Of a stretch of 64,000 nucleotides of DNA, positions 27,415-35,918 are shown piece by piece; the stretch's first letter is position 1; each line of letters opens with the position of its first letter. The DNA comes from Panacibacter microcysteis (GTDB lineage Bacteria > Bacteroidota > Bacteroidia > Chitinophagales > Chitinophagaceae): positions 1,426,001 to 1,490,000 of the forward strand of contig NZ_JADWYR010000002.1 of the NCBI RefSeq assembly GCF_015831355.1. The letters run 5' to 3'. The translations under genes and the position numbers were made by a program. The notes beneath the pieces were generated by a model, which saw only the letters and a list, made by a program, of their open reading frames with translations, did no database searches and was not told the DNA's origin.

Positions 27415-29595
27415 TTATTTGTTTTGTGCCACTTCTTTTGGCGCAGCTTTGATGTCTGTTCCTACTCTTTGCAGGTAAGCGATCAATGCAACAATTTCAC
27501 TGTTTGCAGGTGTGTTCAACTTATCCTTTTTAAGGCTTTCCTTTATACTGGCGGCCTGCTGCATCAGGTCTGCATTAGCCTGTTGATCGTATCCTTCGGC
27601 ATACGGTACACCCAATGTTTGCATAGCCCTTATTTTACCTGCAGTAGATGCCGTATCGATCTGGTTATCGAGCAACCAGGGGTAAGAAGGCATGATAGAG
27701 CCGGGCGACATGATGCGGGGATCGAGCATGTGGTTGTAATGCCAGCTATCCGGGTACTTACCGCCAATGCGCGCAAGATCAGGACCTGTTCTTTTGCTAC
27801 CCCATTGAAAAGGGTGATCATAAATAAACTCACCGGCCTTGCTATATTCTCCGTACCGCGCCACTTCATCCCTGAAAGGTCTTATCATTTGAGAGTGGCA
27901 GGTATAACAGCCTTCTCTTACATAAATATCCCGGCCCTGCAATTCAAGTGGCGTGTAAGGTTTTACAGATGTAATGGTTGGCACATTGCTTTTGATAAGA
28001 AATGTGGGTACCAGTTCCAGTATACCACCAATAGCAACCGCTACGAGGCTGAATACAAGCATCTGAACTGGCTTTCTTTCAATCCACCTGTGCCAGTGTT
28101 CTTTGCCATGAGCCTGTACAACTTTTGCCAATGGTGCAGCTTCTGCAGCTTCATCTGCCACAAAGCTTCCGGCCTTAATGGTTTTTACCACGTTATAAAT
28201 CATGATAAATACACCGATAAGGTAAAGCGTACCGCCAATACTCCTGCCCATGTATTCAGGCATAATGTTGGTCACTGTTTCAAGGAACTGGAACTTCAGC
28301 TGGCCTTCTTCCGTAAATGTTTTCCACATCATACTTTGTGTAAACCCTGCCCAGTATAAAGGCACCACGTACAATACAATACCTATCGTCCCTATCCAGA
28401 AGTGCGTATTGGCAAGCTTCTTCGAGTAAAGCGCTGTTTTAAACATTTTTGGTACCAGCCAGTAGATCACACCAAACGTAAGGAAGCCGTTCCAGCCAAG
28501 TGCGCCAACGTGTACATGCGCTACGATCCAGTCTGTGAAGTGGGCAATGGCGTTTACATTCTTCAGGCTCAGCATCGGGCCTTCAAATGTTGACATACCG
28601 TAGCAGGTTACCGCTACCACCATAAATTTCAGGATCGGTTCTTCCCGCACTTTATCCCATGCTCCCCTTAAAGTAAACAAGCCGTTAAGCATACCACCCC
28701 AGCTTGGTGCAATAAGCATTACACTAAACACTACACCCAGGCTTTGTGCCCAGTCTGGCAACGCAGTGTACAACAGGTGGTGCGGACCAGCCCATATATA
28801 TATAAATATCAACGCCCAAAAGTGAACGATAGATAACCGGTAGCTGTATACCGGCCTGTTAGCCGCTTTCGGAAGAAAGTAATACATCAAACCCAGGTAA
28901 GGCGTAGTAAGAAAAAATGCTACGGCATTGTGGCCATACCACCATTGCACCAGCGCATCCTGCACACCTGCATACCAGCTATAACTCTTCATAAAGCTTA
29001 CAGGCAATTCAAAAGAGTTAACAATATGCAGCATAGCCACGGTTACCCAGGTAGCTATATAAAACCATATGGCCACGTATAAATGGCTTTCCCTTCTTTT
29101 CAAAATGGTACCAAACATGTTTATCCCAAACACCACCCATATAAGTGTAATGGCAATGTCTATCGGCCATTCAAGTTCTGCATATTCTTTACCGGTGGTA
29201 TAACCCATAAACAATGTAAGTGCAGCAGAAACAATAATCAGCTGCCAGCCCCAGAAATGAATTTTACTAAGTGCATTACTGAACATCCTGGTTTTGCACA
29301 GGCGCTGCAAAGAATAATACACACCCATAAAAATACCGTTACCAACAAAGGCAAATATTACTGCGTTGGTGTGCACAGGTCTTACCCTGCCAAATGTGGT
29401 GGGTGCAAAATCTAAATTTGCTGAAGGAAAGAAAAGCTGGATAGAAGCAAATAAACCAGCCAGCATACCAATTACGCCCCAGAATATTGTAGCATACATA
29501 AAAAGCTTTACGATCTTATTGTCGTAATAAAATCTTTCAACACCAGGAGCGCTTGTTTGAAAAGACCCTTCTAAAGATGTGGAATGAACTGACAT
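27415..29595 (-). CDS. ccoN: cbb3-type cytochrome c oxidase, fused CcoN-CcoO
   Basis: A 726-residue fusion of the catalytic heme-copper subunit I (CcoN, about 1-480) with the monoheme cytochrome c subunit II (CcoO, about 510-726). CcoN features include RPVHTNAVIFAFVGNG for low-spin heme binding, WWYGHNAVAFFLTTPYLG and VAHVHVGALGWNGF with metal-ligand histidines, and twelve or so helices. CcoO carries the heme motif EGCYTCHSQMIRPFRDE. Fusion of the two is common in Bacteroidota. The enzyme reduces O2 with high affinity under microaerobic conditions. Its start overlaps the ccoS stop by one base (TAATG). Confidence 0.96.
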   Translation of the reverse strand: MSVHSTSLEGSFQTSAPGVERFYYDNKIVKLFMYATIFWGVIGMLAGLFASIQLFFPSANLDFAPTTFGRVRPVHTNAVIFAFVGNGIFMGVYYSLQRLCKTRMFSNALSKIHFWGWQLIIVSAALTLFMGYTTGKEYAELEWPIDIAITLIWVVFGINMFGTILKRRESHLYVAIWFYIATWVTVAMLHIVNSFELPVSFMKSYSWYAGVQDALVQWWYGHNAVAFFLTTPYLGLMYYFLPKAANRPVYSYRLSIVHFWALIFIYIWAGPHHLLYTALPDWAQSLGVVFSVMLIAPSWGGMLNGLFTLRGAWDKVREEPILKFMVVAVTCYGMSTFEGPMLSLKNVNAIAHFTDWIVAHVHVGALGWNGFLTFGVIYWLVPKMFKTALYSKKLANTHFWIGTIGIVLYVVPLYWAGFTQSMMWKTFTEEGQLKFQFLETVTNIMPEYMGRSIGGTLYLIGVFIMIYNVVKTIKAGSFVADEAAEAAPLAKVVQAHGKEHWHRWIERKPVQMLVFSLVAVAIGGILELVPTFLIKSNVPTITSVKPYTPLELQGRDIYVREGCYTCHSQMIRPFRDEVARYGEYSKAGEFIYDHPFQWGSKRTGPDLARIGGKYPDSWHYNHMLDPRIMSPGSIMPSYPWLLDNQIDTASTAGKIRAMQTLGVPYAEGYDQQANADLMQQAASIKESLKKDKLNTPANSEIVALIAYLQRVGTDIKAAPKEVAQNK

Positions 29596-29768
29596 TAATC
29601 AATGGTTTTATTTTGGTTTTGAGAAACGGGTGCATCGTCGAAAAGAATTCTTACAGGTGGGCTTTCTTCATCATCGTACTGCCCCTTTTTGATGTTCCAT
29701 AAAAATGCAATAAGAAAAAGGCCGGCTACAGTAATACTTGCTATCAACAAAAGGATTATAACACTCAT
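29595..29768 (-). CDS. ccoS: cbb3 oxidase maturation protein CcoS
   Basis: A 57-residue single-helix protein (SVIILLLIASITVAGLFLIAFLW) followed by KKGQYDDEESPPVRILFDD, which is the family signature (GQYDD...RIL). CcoS is needed to place heme b and copper in the cbb3 oxidase. The ATG at 29768 is chosen because it opens directly into the helix. A frame-matched ATG at 29786 would add six residues. It is first in the ccoS-ccoNO-ccoQ-ccoP-ccoG-ccoH-safE operon. Confidence 0.92.
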   Translation of the reverse strand: MSVIILLLIASITVAGLFLIAFLWNIKKGQYDDEESPPVRILFDDAPVSQNQNKTID

Positions 29769-29783
29769 ATGTAAATTGATTGT

Positions 29784-29827
29784 CAAAAGTAACCTCCGTT
29801 GAACCGCCTGGTTTTGACCTTACTCAA
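29784..29827 (-). promoter_or_regulatory. candidate FNR-type box and -7 element for the ccoS-ccoNO operon
   Basis: On the minus strand, TTGAGTAAGGTCAA (29827-29814) is a TTGA-N6-TCAA dyad like an FNR box. TACTTTTG (29791-29784) matches the Bacteroidota -7 element TAnnTTTG. The dyad centre is 29.5 bp before the -7 element, about -41 from the expected transcript start, which is the class II activator position. No good -33 element is seen, as expected for an activated promoter. Confidence 0.4.
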
Positions 29828-29949
29828 CCATGTTTATGATTGTTATCATGTTTTAAAAAAGATGGTGAATGTTTTTTGGGTGAGAGGTATATATTCTTAT
29901 GTCGCATGCTTTTATTTAATGCTGCTCCAATGCACAGCGCAGTAATAGT

Positions 29950-30004
29950 TGTGGCCCGGGCTGCAGTATTTCATGGCATCGTCCCTTGCGTCGCACTCTT
30001 GTAC
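29950..30004 (+). repeat. interspersed repeat, type B, single copy
   Basis: Core CTTGCGTCGCACTCTTGTAC at 29985-30004, preceded by TGGCATCGTCC and outer GGCCCGGGCTGCAG. It occupies the middle of the 350-bp gap between ccoI and ccoS. The remaining bases up to 30118 show nothing recognisable. Confidence 0.8.
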
Positions 30005-30118
30005 TGAAGCAAATAGATGAGCAGGTGGTTCCGGCAAAAGCCTGTGGTGTTTTTCGCAACATGTTATGCATAGTCGTATCTATGCACACCTGCTGTTGAT
30101 GTATACAGTGAGTATGTA

Positions 30119-32518
30119 TTATTTGAGCAGCTTCATTTTCCACGCCACGAAAGAACTGGAACCGAACGTTATCAGCAATATACTAAGACTGCTTGCAGGC
30201 ATAAGAATAGCGGCAATCATTGGGGATAGTGTGCCCTGCACTGCGAAAAAGATACCAACTATATTATATAATATTGAGACAATAAAACTGGACAGCACAA
30301 TTCTTTTGTTGATGATGCACAACTTTATAAACTGTTGCAGCTTCGGTAATGCAGCGGCATCAACAATTGCATCACTTGCAGGTGTAAAATTGTTACTTGC
30401 ATCACTTACAGCAATACCAACATCTGCCTGCTTCAATGCACCGGCGTCGTTCAAACCATCACCCAGCATCATTACTTTTTTACCCTGTTGCTGTAGTTGT
30501 TTTATCCGCTGTAATTTATCTTCCGGCTTTTGCTGAAAGTAAAGCTGTGCATGTTCACCAAACATATTTGCAAGCGTAGCTGCTTCGCTGTCGTTATCAC
30601 CGCTTAGTACAGCCAGCCCGTAATGATCTTTCAGGCTATCGATCAACTCGCCAATATTATTCCTGTAATGATTTTTAAAAACAAAACGGCCCGACACTTT
30701 ATGATCGATTGCCACATATACCGATGTCTTTTCATCCTGCTGCGTTTTACCGCTAACCAGTCTTTGAGAACCGATAACAACTGCTGTGCCGTCAACCAAA
30801 GCCTCCACACCATAACCCGGAATTTCTGAGAAGTCTTCAATCTTACATTTACTTCCGCCGCCCAGCAATACAGCAATAGCTTTACTTGCAGGATGTGTGG
30901 ACTGCGATGCAAGTGCCGCCACCATTTTTTTCTGTTTTAGAGAAAGTGGTTCTCCAATAAAAATAATATCTGAACCTGCACCCGTGGTCAGGGTACCGGT
31001 TTTATCGAATACAACCTGGTCTATTTTACCTATCTCTTCAATGATCTGTGCATTGCGCAGGTAAAATTTATTTCGGCCCAAAATACGCAGTATGTTACCG
31101 TTGGTAAATGTGTTGCTCAGCAGCAACGCGCATGGGCAGGCAATAATCAATACAGCGGTTACAGAAGGCCATATTTTAACCGGGTCGATAACCGACCAGT
31201 ATAACGCGCTAACAGAGGCGACTGCAAAAACAATCCAGGTGAAATACCTGCTGAGCAGGTGTACAAAAGAAAGCTGCGTACCGGCTTTATCTTTTTGAAA
31301 TTCTTCCCGGTTCCATAGTTTGGTAAGATAGCTTTGTGCCACTTCTTTTATTACCAATATTTCTATGTTACTTCCCGTTTGCTTACCACCTGCATATACG
31401 ATCTCTCCCATTTCTTTGCGTACCGGCATACTCTCGCCTGTTACAAAACTGTAATCGATGTATGCACGGCCGCGTGTTAAAATACCATCTGCAGGTATCA
31501 GCTCTTCATGATGTATAAGCAGCGTATCATTGAGTTTTATATCCGGCAAAGACACCGTTGATTCCTTGCCGTTGAAGATCTTTGTAACAGCGACAGGAAA
31601 GTAAGATGTATAATCTCTTTCAAAGCTAAGCTGCTCGTAGGTTTTATCCTGCAGTATGCGGCCAATAAGCATAAAGAAAACAATACCCGTCATACTGTCG
31701 AAATAGCCGCTGCCCGTGCCCGAAATAACCTCGTACAAACTTCTGCCGAAAGTGACCCATACCGCCAGTACAATCGGCGCATCTATGTTTAGAAATTTAT
31801 GCTTTAAACTTTTCCATGCACTGGTATAAAATTCTGACGCGCTGAAAAAGAATACAGGTAAACTTAATAATACGTTGAGCCAGCGGAAAGTCTGCACAAG
31901 ATTTTCCTCGGCCGCATTTATGCCCAGGTATTCAGGAAAACTCAACAGCATGATGTTGGCAAAACAAAAACCGGCAACGCCCAGCTTGTAAATTTTCGAT
32001 TTGTTGATGACAGGCTTTGTCTTCTTCATATCATTAAAGCTGATATAAGGCTCATAACCTATACTCGTAAGCAAGTCTGCCACATCTTTCAGTGTCACTC
32101 TACGATGATCAAATACAACAGTTGCCTCTTTTCTTGTAAAGTTTACCTTACTGCTGAGTATGGCAGGCTGCAGCCGGTGCAGGTTTTCGAGCAGCCACAG
32201 GCAACTGCTGCAGTGCATTTGCGGCAGGTACAGCGTAACATGCGTTTGCGTGGCATCGCGGAAAGAGATCAGCGACTGCATGATCTTTTCATCATTCAAA
32301 AAACCAAACTTATCTTTTCTAACGGCCACCCTGCGGCTGGCGCCGGGGTTTTTGCTGATGGTGTAGTAATCGCACAGGCCGCTGTCGTTCAAAATCTCGT
32401 AAACCATTTTGCAACCTTCGCAACAGAACGATTTACCGTGTGCTATAACCGGTTCCTTATCACACTGCTCGCCGCAGTGAAAACAAGCCGTTTGTTGTTG
32501 TATTGTTTGTTGATCCAT
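30119..32518 (-). CDS. ccoI: copper-transporting P1B-type ATPase CcoI (FixI)
   Basis: A 799-residue heavy-metal ATPase that delivers copper for the cbb3 oxidase. The N-terminus carries the CcoI-specific cysteine cluster (CFHCGEQC and FCCEGCKMVYEIL), then an HMA-like domain with CSSC (LPQMHCSSCLWLLENL). Helices follow, with the actuator VTGESMP, the CPC metal site (IIACPCALLLSN), the phosphorylation motif DKTGTLT and the GDGLNDAGAL hinge. It is transcribed towards ccoS but is separated from it by 350 bp, so it probably forms its own unit. Confidence 0.95.
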   Translation of the reverse strand: MDQQTIQQQTACFHCGEQCDKEPVIAHGKSFCCEGCKMVYEILNDSGLCDYYTISKNPGASRRVAVRKDKFGFLNDEKIMQSLISFRDATQTHVTLYLPQMHCSSCLWLLENLHRLQPAILSSKVNFTRKEATVVFDHRRVTLKDVADLLTSIGYEPYISFNDMKKTKPVINKSKIYKLGVAGFCFANIMLLSFPEYLGINAAEENLVQTFRWLNVLLSLPVFFFSASEFYTSAWKSLKHKFLNIDAPIVLAVWVTFGRSLYEVISGTGSGYFDSMTGIVFFMLIGRILQDKTYEQLSFERDYTSYFPVAVTKIFNGKESTVSLPDIKLNDTLLIHHEELIPADGILTRGRAYIDYSFVTGESMPVRKEMGEIVYAGGKQTGSNIEILVIKEVAQSYLTKLWNREEFQKDKAGTQLSFVHLLSRYFTWIVFAVASVSALYWSVIDPVKIWPSVTAVLIIACPCALLLSNTFTNGNILRILGRNKFYLRNAQIIEEIGKIDQVVFDKTGTLTTGAGSDIIFIGEPLSLKQKKMVAALASQSTHPASKAIAVLLGGGSKCKIEDFSEIPGYGVEALVDGTAVVIGSQRLVSGKTQQDEKTSVYVAIDHKVSGRFVFKNHYRNNIGELIDSLKDHYGLAVLSGDNDSEAATLANMFGEHAQLYFQQKPEDKLQRIKQLQQQGKKVMMLGDGLNDAGALKQADVGIAVSDASNNFTPASDAIVDAAALPKLQQFIKLCIINKRIVLSSFIVSILYNIVGIFFAVQGTLSPMIAAILMPASSLSILLITFGSSSFVAWKMKLLK

Positions 32519-32635
32519 TGTAGTTGTTTGTAAGTGCCTGCAGCATATTCAGCAACCGGTTGCAGCCTGCACCTGAACAGTAAAGACATAAACAGTGACG
32601 CTGTGCAAACCCGGGCAGCCGAAGAATGTTATACA

Positions 32636-32697
32636 GTACAAGAGTGCGACGCAAGGGACGATGCCATAAAAAACTCCCTGCCCGGCCACAAAAAATA
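32636..32697 (-). repeat. interspersed repeat, type B, single copy (reverse)
   Basis: Reverse core GTACAAGAGTGCGACGCAAG at 32636-32655, then GGACGATGCCAT and the outer CTGCCCGGCCACAAAAAA. It lies between the divergent ccoI and hemN genes. Confidence 0.8.
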
Positions 32698-32786
32698 TGG
32701 CAGCAAAACTACCGGGCCGTGCATGTACTACGGATGACGGCAGCACAGGAACAATGATGATGGAGATCAGTCATTTAAAATAAGCA

Positions 32787-32831
32787 CATGACGACCGTCA
32801 TGTTGTTTGGAAAAACACATGTATATTTTCG
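32787..32831 (+). promoter_or_regulatory. candidate CRP/FNR-type dyad and -7 element for hemN
   Basis: CATGACGACCGTCATG (32787-32802) is a perfect 7-bp dyad around AC and contains TGAC-N4-GTCA. TATTTTCG at 32824-32831 fits a TAnnTTNG -7 element. The dyad centre is 29.5 bp before it, the same spacing as at the ccoS-ccoNO promoter. The transcript would start within a few bases of the hemN ATG, so the message may be nearly leaderless. Confidence 0.4.
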
Positions 32832-32835
32832 TAAG

Positions 32836-34206
32836 ATGAAAAGTGTTGCTGTTTTACCGGCGCTTATTGAGAAATACAACAAACCATTGCCCAGGTACAC
32901 AAGCTACCCTACAGTGCCTTACTGGGAGGAAACGATAGATGCAGCGAAATGGGCAGGCACATTCTCAAACAATTTTATACGCGATAACAATGATGGTATA
33001 AGTATTTACATTCACCTGCCTTTTTGCGAAAGTCTTTGCACCTACTGTGGCTGCAACAAGAAAATAACCACCAACCACAAAGTAGAAGAAACGTATATAC
33101 CTGCCCTGGAAAAAGAATGGAGCCTTTACAAAACCCTGATGCATGAAAAACCTTGCATAAGGGAAATTCATCTTGGTGGCGGTACGCCTACTTTTTTTTC
33201 ACCGGCAAATCTTGAGCGCATTATTACCACAATAACGGCAGGCAATACCATACACGAACAACATGAATTTAGTATAGAAGGGCACCCCAATAACACCACC
33301 AAAGAACACCTGGAAGTCTTGTACAGGCTGGGTTTCAGAAGGGTTAGCTTTGGTGTGCAGGATAACGACCCGCTGGTGCAGCACGTAATAAACAGGGTGC
33401 AGCCTTTTGAAAATGTGCAACGTGCCATTACAACAGCAAGGCACATTGGTTATACTTCTGTAAACTTCGATCTTATTTATGGCTTACCGAAGCAAACCAC
33501 TGAGAGTATTACACGCACCATACAACAGGTAATTGAATTAAAGCCTGACCGCATAGCATTTTACAGCTACGCGCATGTGCCTTGGACCAGCCGCGCACAA
33601 CGCCTGTTTGACGAAGATGACCTGCCCGGCGCTGCCGAAAAAATGGCGTTATACCTTACCGGTAAACAGTTACTGACAGAGGCTGGTTATTATGATATTG
33701 GCATGGATCATTTTTCGCTGCCACACGATGATTTGTACAAAGCACGCATAAAAGGCAAGCTGCACCGCAACTTTATGGGCTATACCACGCAAAGCACCAA
33801 CATGCTTGTTGGCCTGGGTGTATCTGCCATTAGTGACGCAGGAACAGCTTTTGCACAAAATGAAAAAAAGCTCGACCTCTATTACCTTGCCCTGGAAGAA
33901 AACAGGCTGCCGGTAAGAAAAGGATATTTTTTAAACGAAGAAGACCTCGACTTCAAACAAAACATCAGGGATCTCAGTTGCCATGGCCGTACCAGCTTTA
34001 AAGCGGCGCAATATGCGCTGCTGCAGGAATACAGCATGCCTGCGCTGGAAGAGTTTGAGCATGACGGGTTGCTTACTTATGACGCTGATGCCTGCACATT
34101 AACACAGCAAGGGCATTATTTTATAAGGAATATTTGCAGCGCTTTCGATCTTCACCTGCAACGCAGCCGGCATACCAGCCAACAGATGTTTAGCAAGGCT
34201 ATATGA
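32836..34206 (+). CDS. hemN: oxygen-independent coproporphyrinogen III dehydrogenase
   Basis: A 456-residue radical SAM enzyme that decarboxylates coproporphyrinogen III to protoporphyrinogen IX when oxygen is scarce, supplying heme for the oxidase next door. The 4Fe-4S/SAM motif C-x3-C-x2-C-x-C is present in HLPFCESLCTYCGCN. PRYTSYPTVPYW near residue 20, GGGTPTFF and the C-terminal HemN domain complete the family pattern. The ATG at 32836 is chosen. An upstream frame-open codon at 32788 lies in the operator-like dyad. It is divergent from ccoI. Confidence 0.95.
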   Translation: MKSVAVLPALIEKYNKPLPRYTSYPTVPYWEETIDAAKWAGTFSNNFIRDNNDGISIYIHLPFCESLCTYCGCNKKITTNHKVEETYIPALEKEWSLYKTLMHEKPCIREIHLGGGTPTFFSPANLERIITTITAGNTIHEQHEFSIEGHPNNTTKEHLEVLYRLGFRRVSFGVQDNDPLVQHVINRVQPFENVQRAITTARHIGYTSVNFDLIYGLPKQTTESITRTIQQVIELKPDRIAFYSYAHVPWTSRAQRLFDEDDLPGAAEKMALYLTGKQLLTEAGYYDIGMDHFSLPHDDLYKARIKGKLHRNFMGYTTQSTNMLVGLGVSAISDAGTAFAQNEKKLDLYYLALEENRLPVRKGYFLNEEDLDFKQNIRDLSCHGRTSFKAAQYALLQEYSMPALEEFEHDGLLTYDADACTLTQQGHYFIRNICSAFDLHLQRSRHTSQQMFSKAI

Positions 34207-34328
34207 AGACTGCTGACCATAATCATAACAGTAGCTGATGCAGGTTGACACCAATCCCTTTCAATAAAAATATTTTTGTTCAAAGTTGAACAGTATTTAT
34301 GCAGGCAAGTATCATATAAGATGTAACA

Positions 34329-34733
34329 ATGATTAGTTCGCACAAGGAAATATTGATAACGGAAAATACTTTGCTGTCTGATATACAGTCAGCATTCAAC
34401 GATCATTATCCCTTTTTAAAAATAGAGTTCTGGCAATTGCACAATGGCACGGTAAACGGGCAGCAAAAGCCCAAAAAAATCATTGCAGAAATAAGTGTAA
34501 AAGAAGTGGCCAAATCACAGATGCCGGCCATTTTAAATATTGGCCATAAAAAAACCATCGCCCAGATAGAGCAGGAAGTAAAAAGCATACTGGGGCTAAC
34601 GGTGCAGTTTTCCCGTAAATCGGGCAACGTATGGAATGCTATTACCCTAACCGATAGCTGGACGCTCGAAGACCAGAATGATGCTGGAAAATTTATCAGT
34701 TCCGAAATGTCATTGCCGCCCACCGGCAGTTAA
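34329..34733 (+). CDS. hypothetical protein
   Basis: A 134-residue soluble protein of unknown function. The last two thirds contain a helix-strand pattern (ILNIGHKKTIAQIEQEVKSILGLTVQFSRKSGNVW) and TLTDSWTLEDQNDAGKFIS. No signal peptide or metal-binding motif is seen. It follows hemN on the same strand after 122 bp and converges with the regulator gene at 34866. I do not recognise its family. Confidence 0.65.
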   Translation: MISSHKEILITENTLLSDIQSAFNDHYPFLKIEFWQLHNGTVNGQQKPKKIIAEISVKEVAKSQMPAILNIGHKKTIAQIEQEVKSILGLTVQFSRKSGNVWNAITLTDSWTLEDQNDAGKFISSEMSLPPTGS

Positions 34734-34743
34734 ATGATTATTT

Positions 34744-34790
34744 GTGTACCGGCTGCAGCGCTTTACGCATCGCCTGTTGTGTCACTCACT
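34744..34790 (+). repeat. interspersed repeat, type A, single copy with truncated end
   Basis: Core GTTGTGTCACTCACT at 34776-34790 lacks the terminal TGTAC and continues GCAGGG. The outer part TGTACCGGCTGCAG is present. The following bases (TTTATTCAGCAACGATACTG) match the inner flank of the type A copy at 24359, so some sequence beyond the core is also shared. Confidence 0.75.
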
Positions 34791-34865
34791 GCAGGGTTCT
34801 GCACTTTATTCAGCAACGATACTGCATATGCGCACATTACCCCGTGTAAGGTTGTTCAGCGAAGG

Positions 34866-35918
34866 TTAATAAGGCAGGTTACGAAGTTTCTTTTCATCAA
34901 GCACAATTACTTTGCCGCTCTGTATATCTATCAGCCGCTCGTCTTTAAAATCGCCCAGGGTTCTGATTAATGATTCTGTGGCAATACCTACAGACTGCGC
35001 CATATTCTCACGGGAAATATTCAGTACCGGGTGCTCGTTTTCCCGGCGGTATTTATCATACAACTGTATAAGACCAAAGGCTACTTTCTTACGTAAAGAA
35101 TTATAAGCAAGGTTTAAAAGACTTTCTTCTTTCTCTGCAATATTCCTGGTAATGATCTTTATAAAGGTCTGGGCAATATGAATATCGTTTGATACAAGTT
35201 GTAAGAAATCTTCCCTCGGTATAAGCATCAGTTGTGCGTCTTCCAGTATCTGCGCCTCTTCTTTATATGTGCTGTTCTCCAGCACGGGTGTATAACCAAA
35301 AAAATCGCCATTGCTGTAAATGCCGGTTATCAGCTCTTTACCATCTTCATTGCAGCGGGCCGTTTTTACTTTACCAGACAATATGTGGTACACTGCCCTT
35401 GGCCTTTGGCCTTCTTTATAAAGAATATGTTTTTTGCTGTAATTGTTTACTTCCCGCTCGTCTGATACGAGCTGCACTTTGCCACTTTTTTCAACATCCG
35501 CCAGGAAATCGTGCATAGCCTTAGGACCCTCATATTTTTCCTGCAGCAGGTTTGCTTTTTTTAGCCGCGCTTCAATGGCATTAAGCAATTCTATGCCATC
35601 AAAAGGTTTGGTGATGTAATCATCTGCACCCATCTCCATACCCTTCCGCAGGTCTGCCTTTTCCGATTTAGCAGTCAGGAATATAAAAGGTATGGCAGCA
35701 GTTTCTTTGTGTTTGCTCAATAAGTGCAGCACGCCATAGCCATCAAGTACAGGCATCATGATATCACAAACAATGAGATCTGGTTTTTCTTTCAGTGCTA
35801 TCTCCACACCAACTTTACCATTTTCTGCAGTTACAACCTGGTAATTAGAAAGCTCCACTATTTCCGCAGTATTCTCTCTTACTTCGGGGTTATCTTCTAT
35901 TATCAATATTTTTTTCAT
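34866..35918 (-). CDS. response regulator fused to a CRP/FNR-type transcription factor
   Basis: A 350-residue regulator. The receiver domain covers 1-118 (acidic pocket E8-D9, phosphorylated Asp D52 in VCDIMMPVLDG, LTAKSEKADL and K104 in ITKPF). A cNMP-binding-type beta domain covers about 155-260 (GQRPRAVYHILSGKV, NGDFFGY). A CRP-type helix-turn-helix covers about 275-345. In the recognition helix (GIATESLIRTLG), E315 and R319 fall where CRP/FNR proteins contact the GA of TTGA/TGTGA half-sites. Its start overlaps the stop of the PAS kinase gene by 4 nt, so the two form a two-component system. It lies close to the cbb3 and hemN genes. Confidence 0.93.
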   Translation of the reverse strand: MKKILIIEDNPEVRENTAEIVELSNYQVVTAENGKVGVEIALKEKPDLIVCDIMMPVLDGYGVLHLLSKHKETAAIPFIFLTAKSEKADLRKGMEMGADDYITKPFDGIELLNAIEARLKKANLLQEKYEGPKAMHDFLADVEKSGKVQLVSDEREVNNYSKKHILYKEGQRPRAVYHILSGKVKTARCNEDGKELITGIYSNGDFFGYTPVLENSTYKEEAQILEDAQLMLIPREDFLQLVSNDIHIAQTFIKIITRNIAEKEESLLNLAYNSLRKKVAFGLIQLYDKYRRENEHPVLNISRENMAQSVGIATESLIRTLGDFKDERLIDIQSGKVIVLDEKKLRNLPY

